Below are positions 63,282 through 64,000 of a stretch of 64,000 nt of DNA, piece after piece. Position 1 is the stretch's first letter. Each line of letters begins with the position of its first letter. A program made the translations under genes and the position numbers. The stretch covers positions 5,080,045 through 5,144,044 of the forward strand of contig JARUPZ010000006.1 of the NCBI GenBank assembly GCA_031213475.1, written 5' to 3'. The notes beneath the pieces are model-generated. The model saw only the letters and a list, made by a program, of their open reading frames with translations. It made no database searches and was not told where the DNA came from. The DNA is from Nereocystis luetkeana (taxonomy: Eukaryota; Sar; Phaeophyceae; Laminariales; Laminariaceae).

Positions 63282-64000
63282 GTGAGCCTGCCCCGACAAT
63301 GTGCCCTATATGAATTGGAGGCGTTCTACGATAGACGTTCACCCTAATTTTTTTGAGGCTCCTCACTTGAGGAGCTCCATACCTCCCCCGAAAACTGACT
63401 TCGCCAAAATTAAATTGTACCATGGCCCAAGTATATAGAAACGTCATTTTCCGAAACAAGATTGACATTGCGACGATTTTGGGCTGAGGAGCCCCGTCAT
63501 TCAGAAAAAAAAATAGCGGAAATGTGCTACCTCTATCGTGGAACGCTTCATTCGTGCGGCATATTTACCGTTTTTAACTCTGTGTTTGTGACGAGGGCAT
63601 GCGATTGAAACGAGGTAGATGGCGCGTTGAGGGTCTCTTGTCGGCGCTCGGCTGGCATGATCGCTTGGTTGGTATTGTTGGTGGTGCTGTTGGTGCTGTT
63701 GGTGTTGGTGCTGCTGCTGCTGTTCTCGCTTCTGGTTGCTACTGGTAGTGGTGGTGTTGGTGGTGTATCGCGAGTGCTGTTGTTTTTGGTTGTTGCTAGT
63801 GTGTTGCTATTGATAGTGGTGCTGACGTTGGTGGTGTTGTTGTTACTGTTGTTGCTTAAATTGTGTTGGTGGTGGTGTTGCATTGTTGGTGGGTATTGTT
63901 GTTGTTGTATGCCTGTTACTGTTTTGGGGTTGCTCGTGTCGCTCGTATTTGTATTGTTGTACGGTACTACAGTCGCACACACTGTATGGTTTTGTAACGA
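63282..64000. other. WDR61 intron to window end
   Basis: Starts with the exon donor GTGAGC. Holds a short inverted pair (GAGGCTCCTCACTTGAGGAGC at 63354) and a GTTGGTG-rich simple tract (63660-63920). No further WD blade is visible. Confidence 0.6.

Noticed and set aside
63548-63982. Asn/Thr/Ser-rich 144-codon minus frame
   Set aside because: Lies on a GTTGGTG simple tract. The non-repetitive end (QAIMPAERRQETLN) could be an exon, but nothing supports it.

Overview
The window is eukaryotic nuclear DNA from an intron-rich, repeat-laden genome. Exons are 60-670 bp and are separated by introns of 0.3-12 kb that are full of transposon remains, homopolymer G/C runs and micro/minisatellites. Lineage is inferred only: protein style, large introns and expanded low-complexity segments fit a stramenopile alga, perhaps a brown alga. 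No sequence feature proves this.

Four protein genes can be assembled by matching conserved protein blocks across GT-AG (twice GC-AG) junctions with consistent phase. (1) Minus strand, about 25.9 kb down to 0.35 kb: a sphingosine-1-phosphate phosphatase-like PAP2 enzyme in 8 exons (the first and last tentative). (2) Plus strand, 26,491-48,642: STT3, the catalytic subunit of oligosaccharyltransferase, in 17 exons, with an unusual Cys-bearing C-terminal extension. (3) Plus strand, 50,981-59,569: a casein kinase 1 family kinase in 6 exons with large low-complexity insertions. (4) Plus strand, 61,229 to beyond the window: the first WD repeats of a WDR61/SKI8-like protein. Genes 1 and 2 are divergent and share a ~560 bp intergenic region. 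Six near-identical tRNA-Ile(GAT) copies lie at 8.6-14.6 kb inside an intron of gene 1, antisense to it.

Mobile DNA dominates the introns. Families seen: a ~105 bp TA-target MITE with TTAC...GTAA ends (about 16 copies or relics); a ~600 bp retroposon (called B here) and a LINE (called C here), both ending in poly(C) and sharing a GAGTACACCCC-like tail; a complete 1,288 bp non-autonomous hAT element nested in a B copy; hAT-like GGGTCGGGTC fragments; and a ~490 bp foldback element. B and C copies often lie right beside splice sites.

The most unusual signals are about 30 copies of the 9-mer TACCWGGTA, some seen as extra bases inside otherwise alignable repeat copies; TATTAATA, which is what precise excision of the TTAC MITE would leave; and several decayed duplicates of exon edges lying in the adjacent introns of genes 1 and 2.
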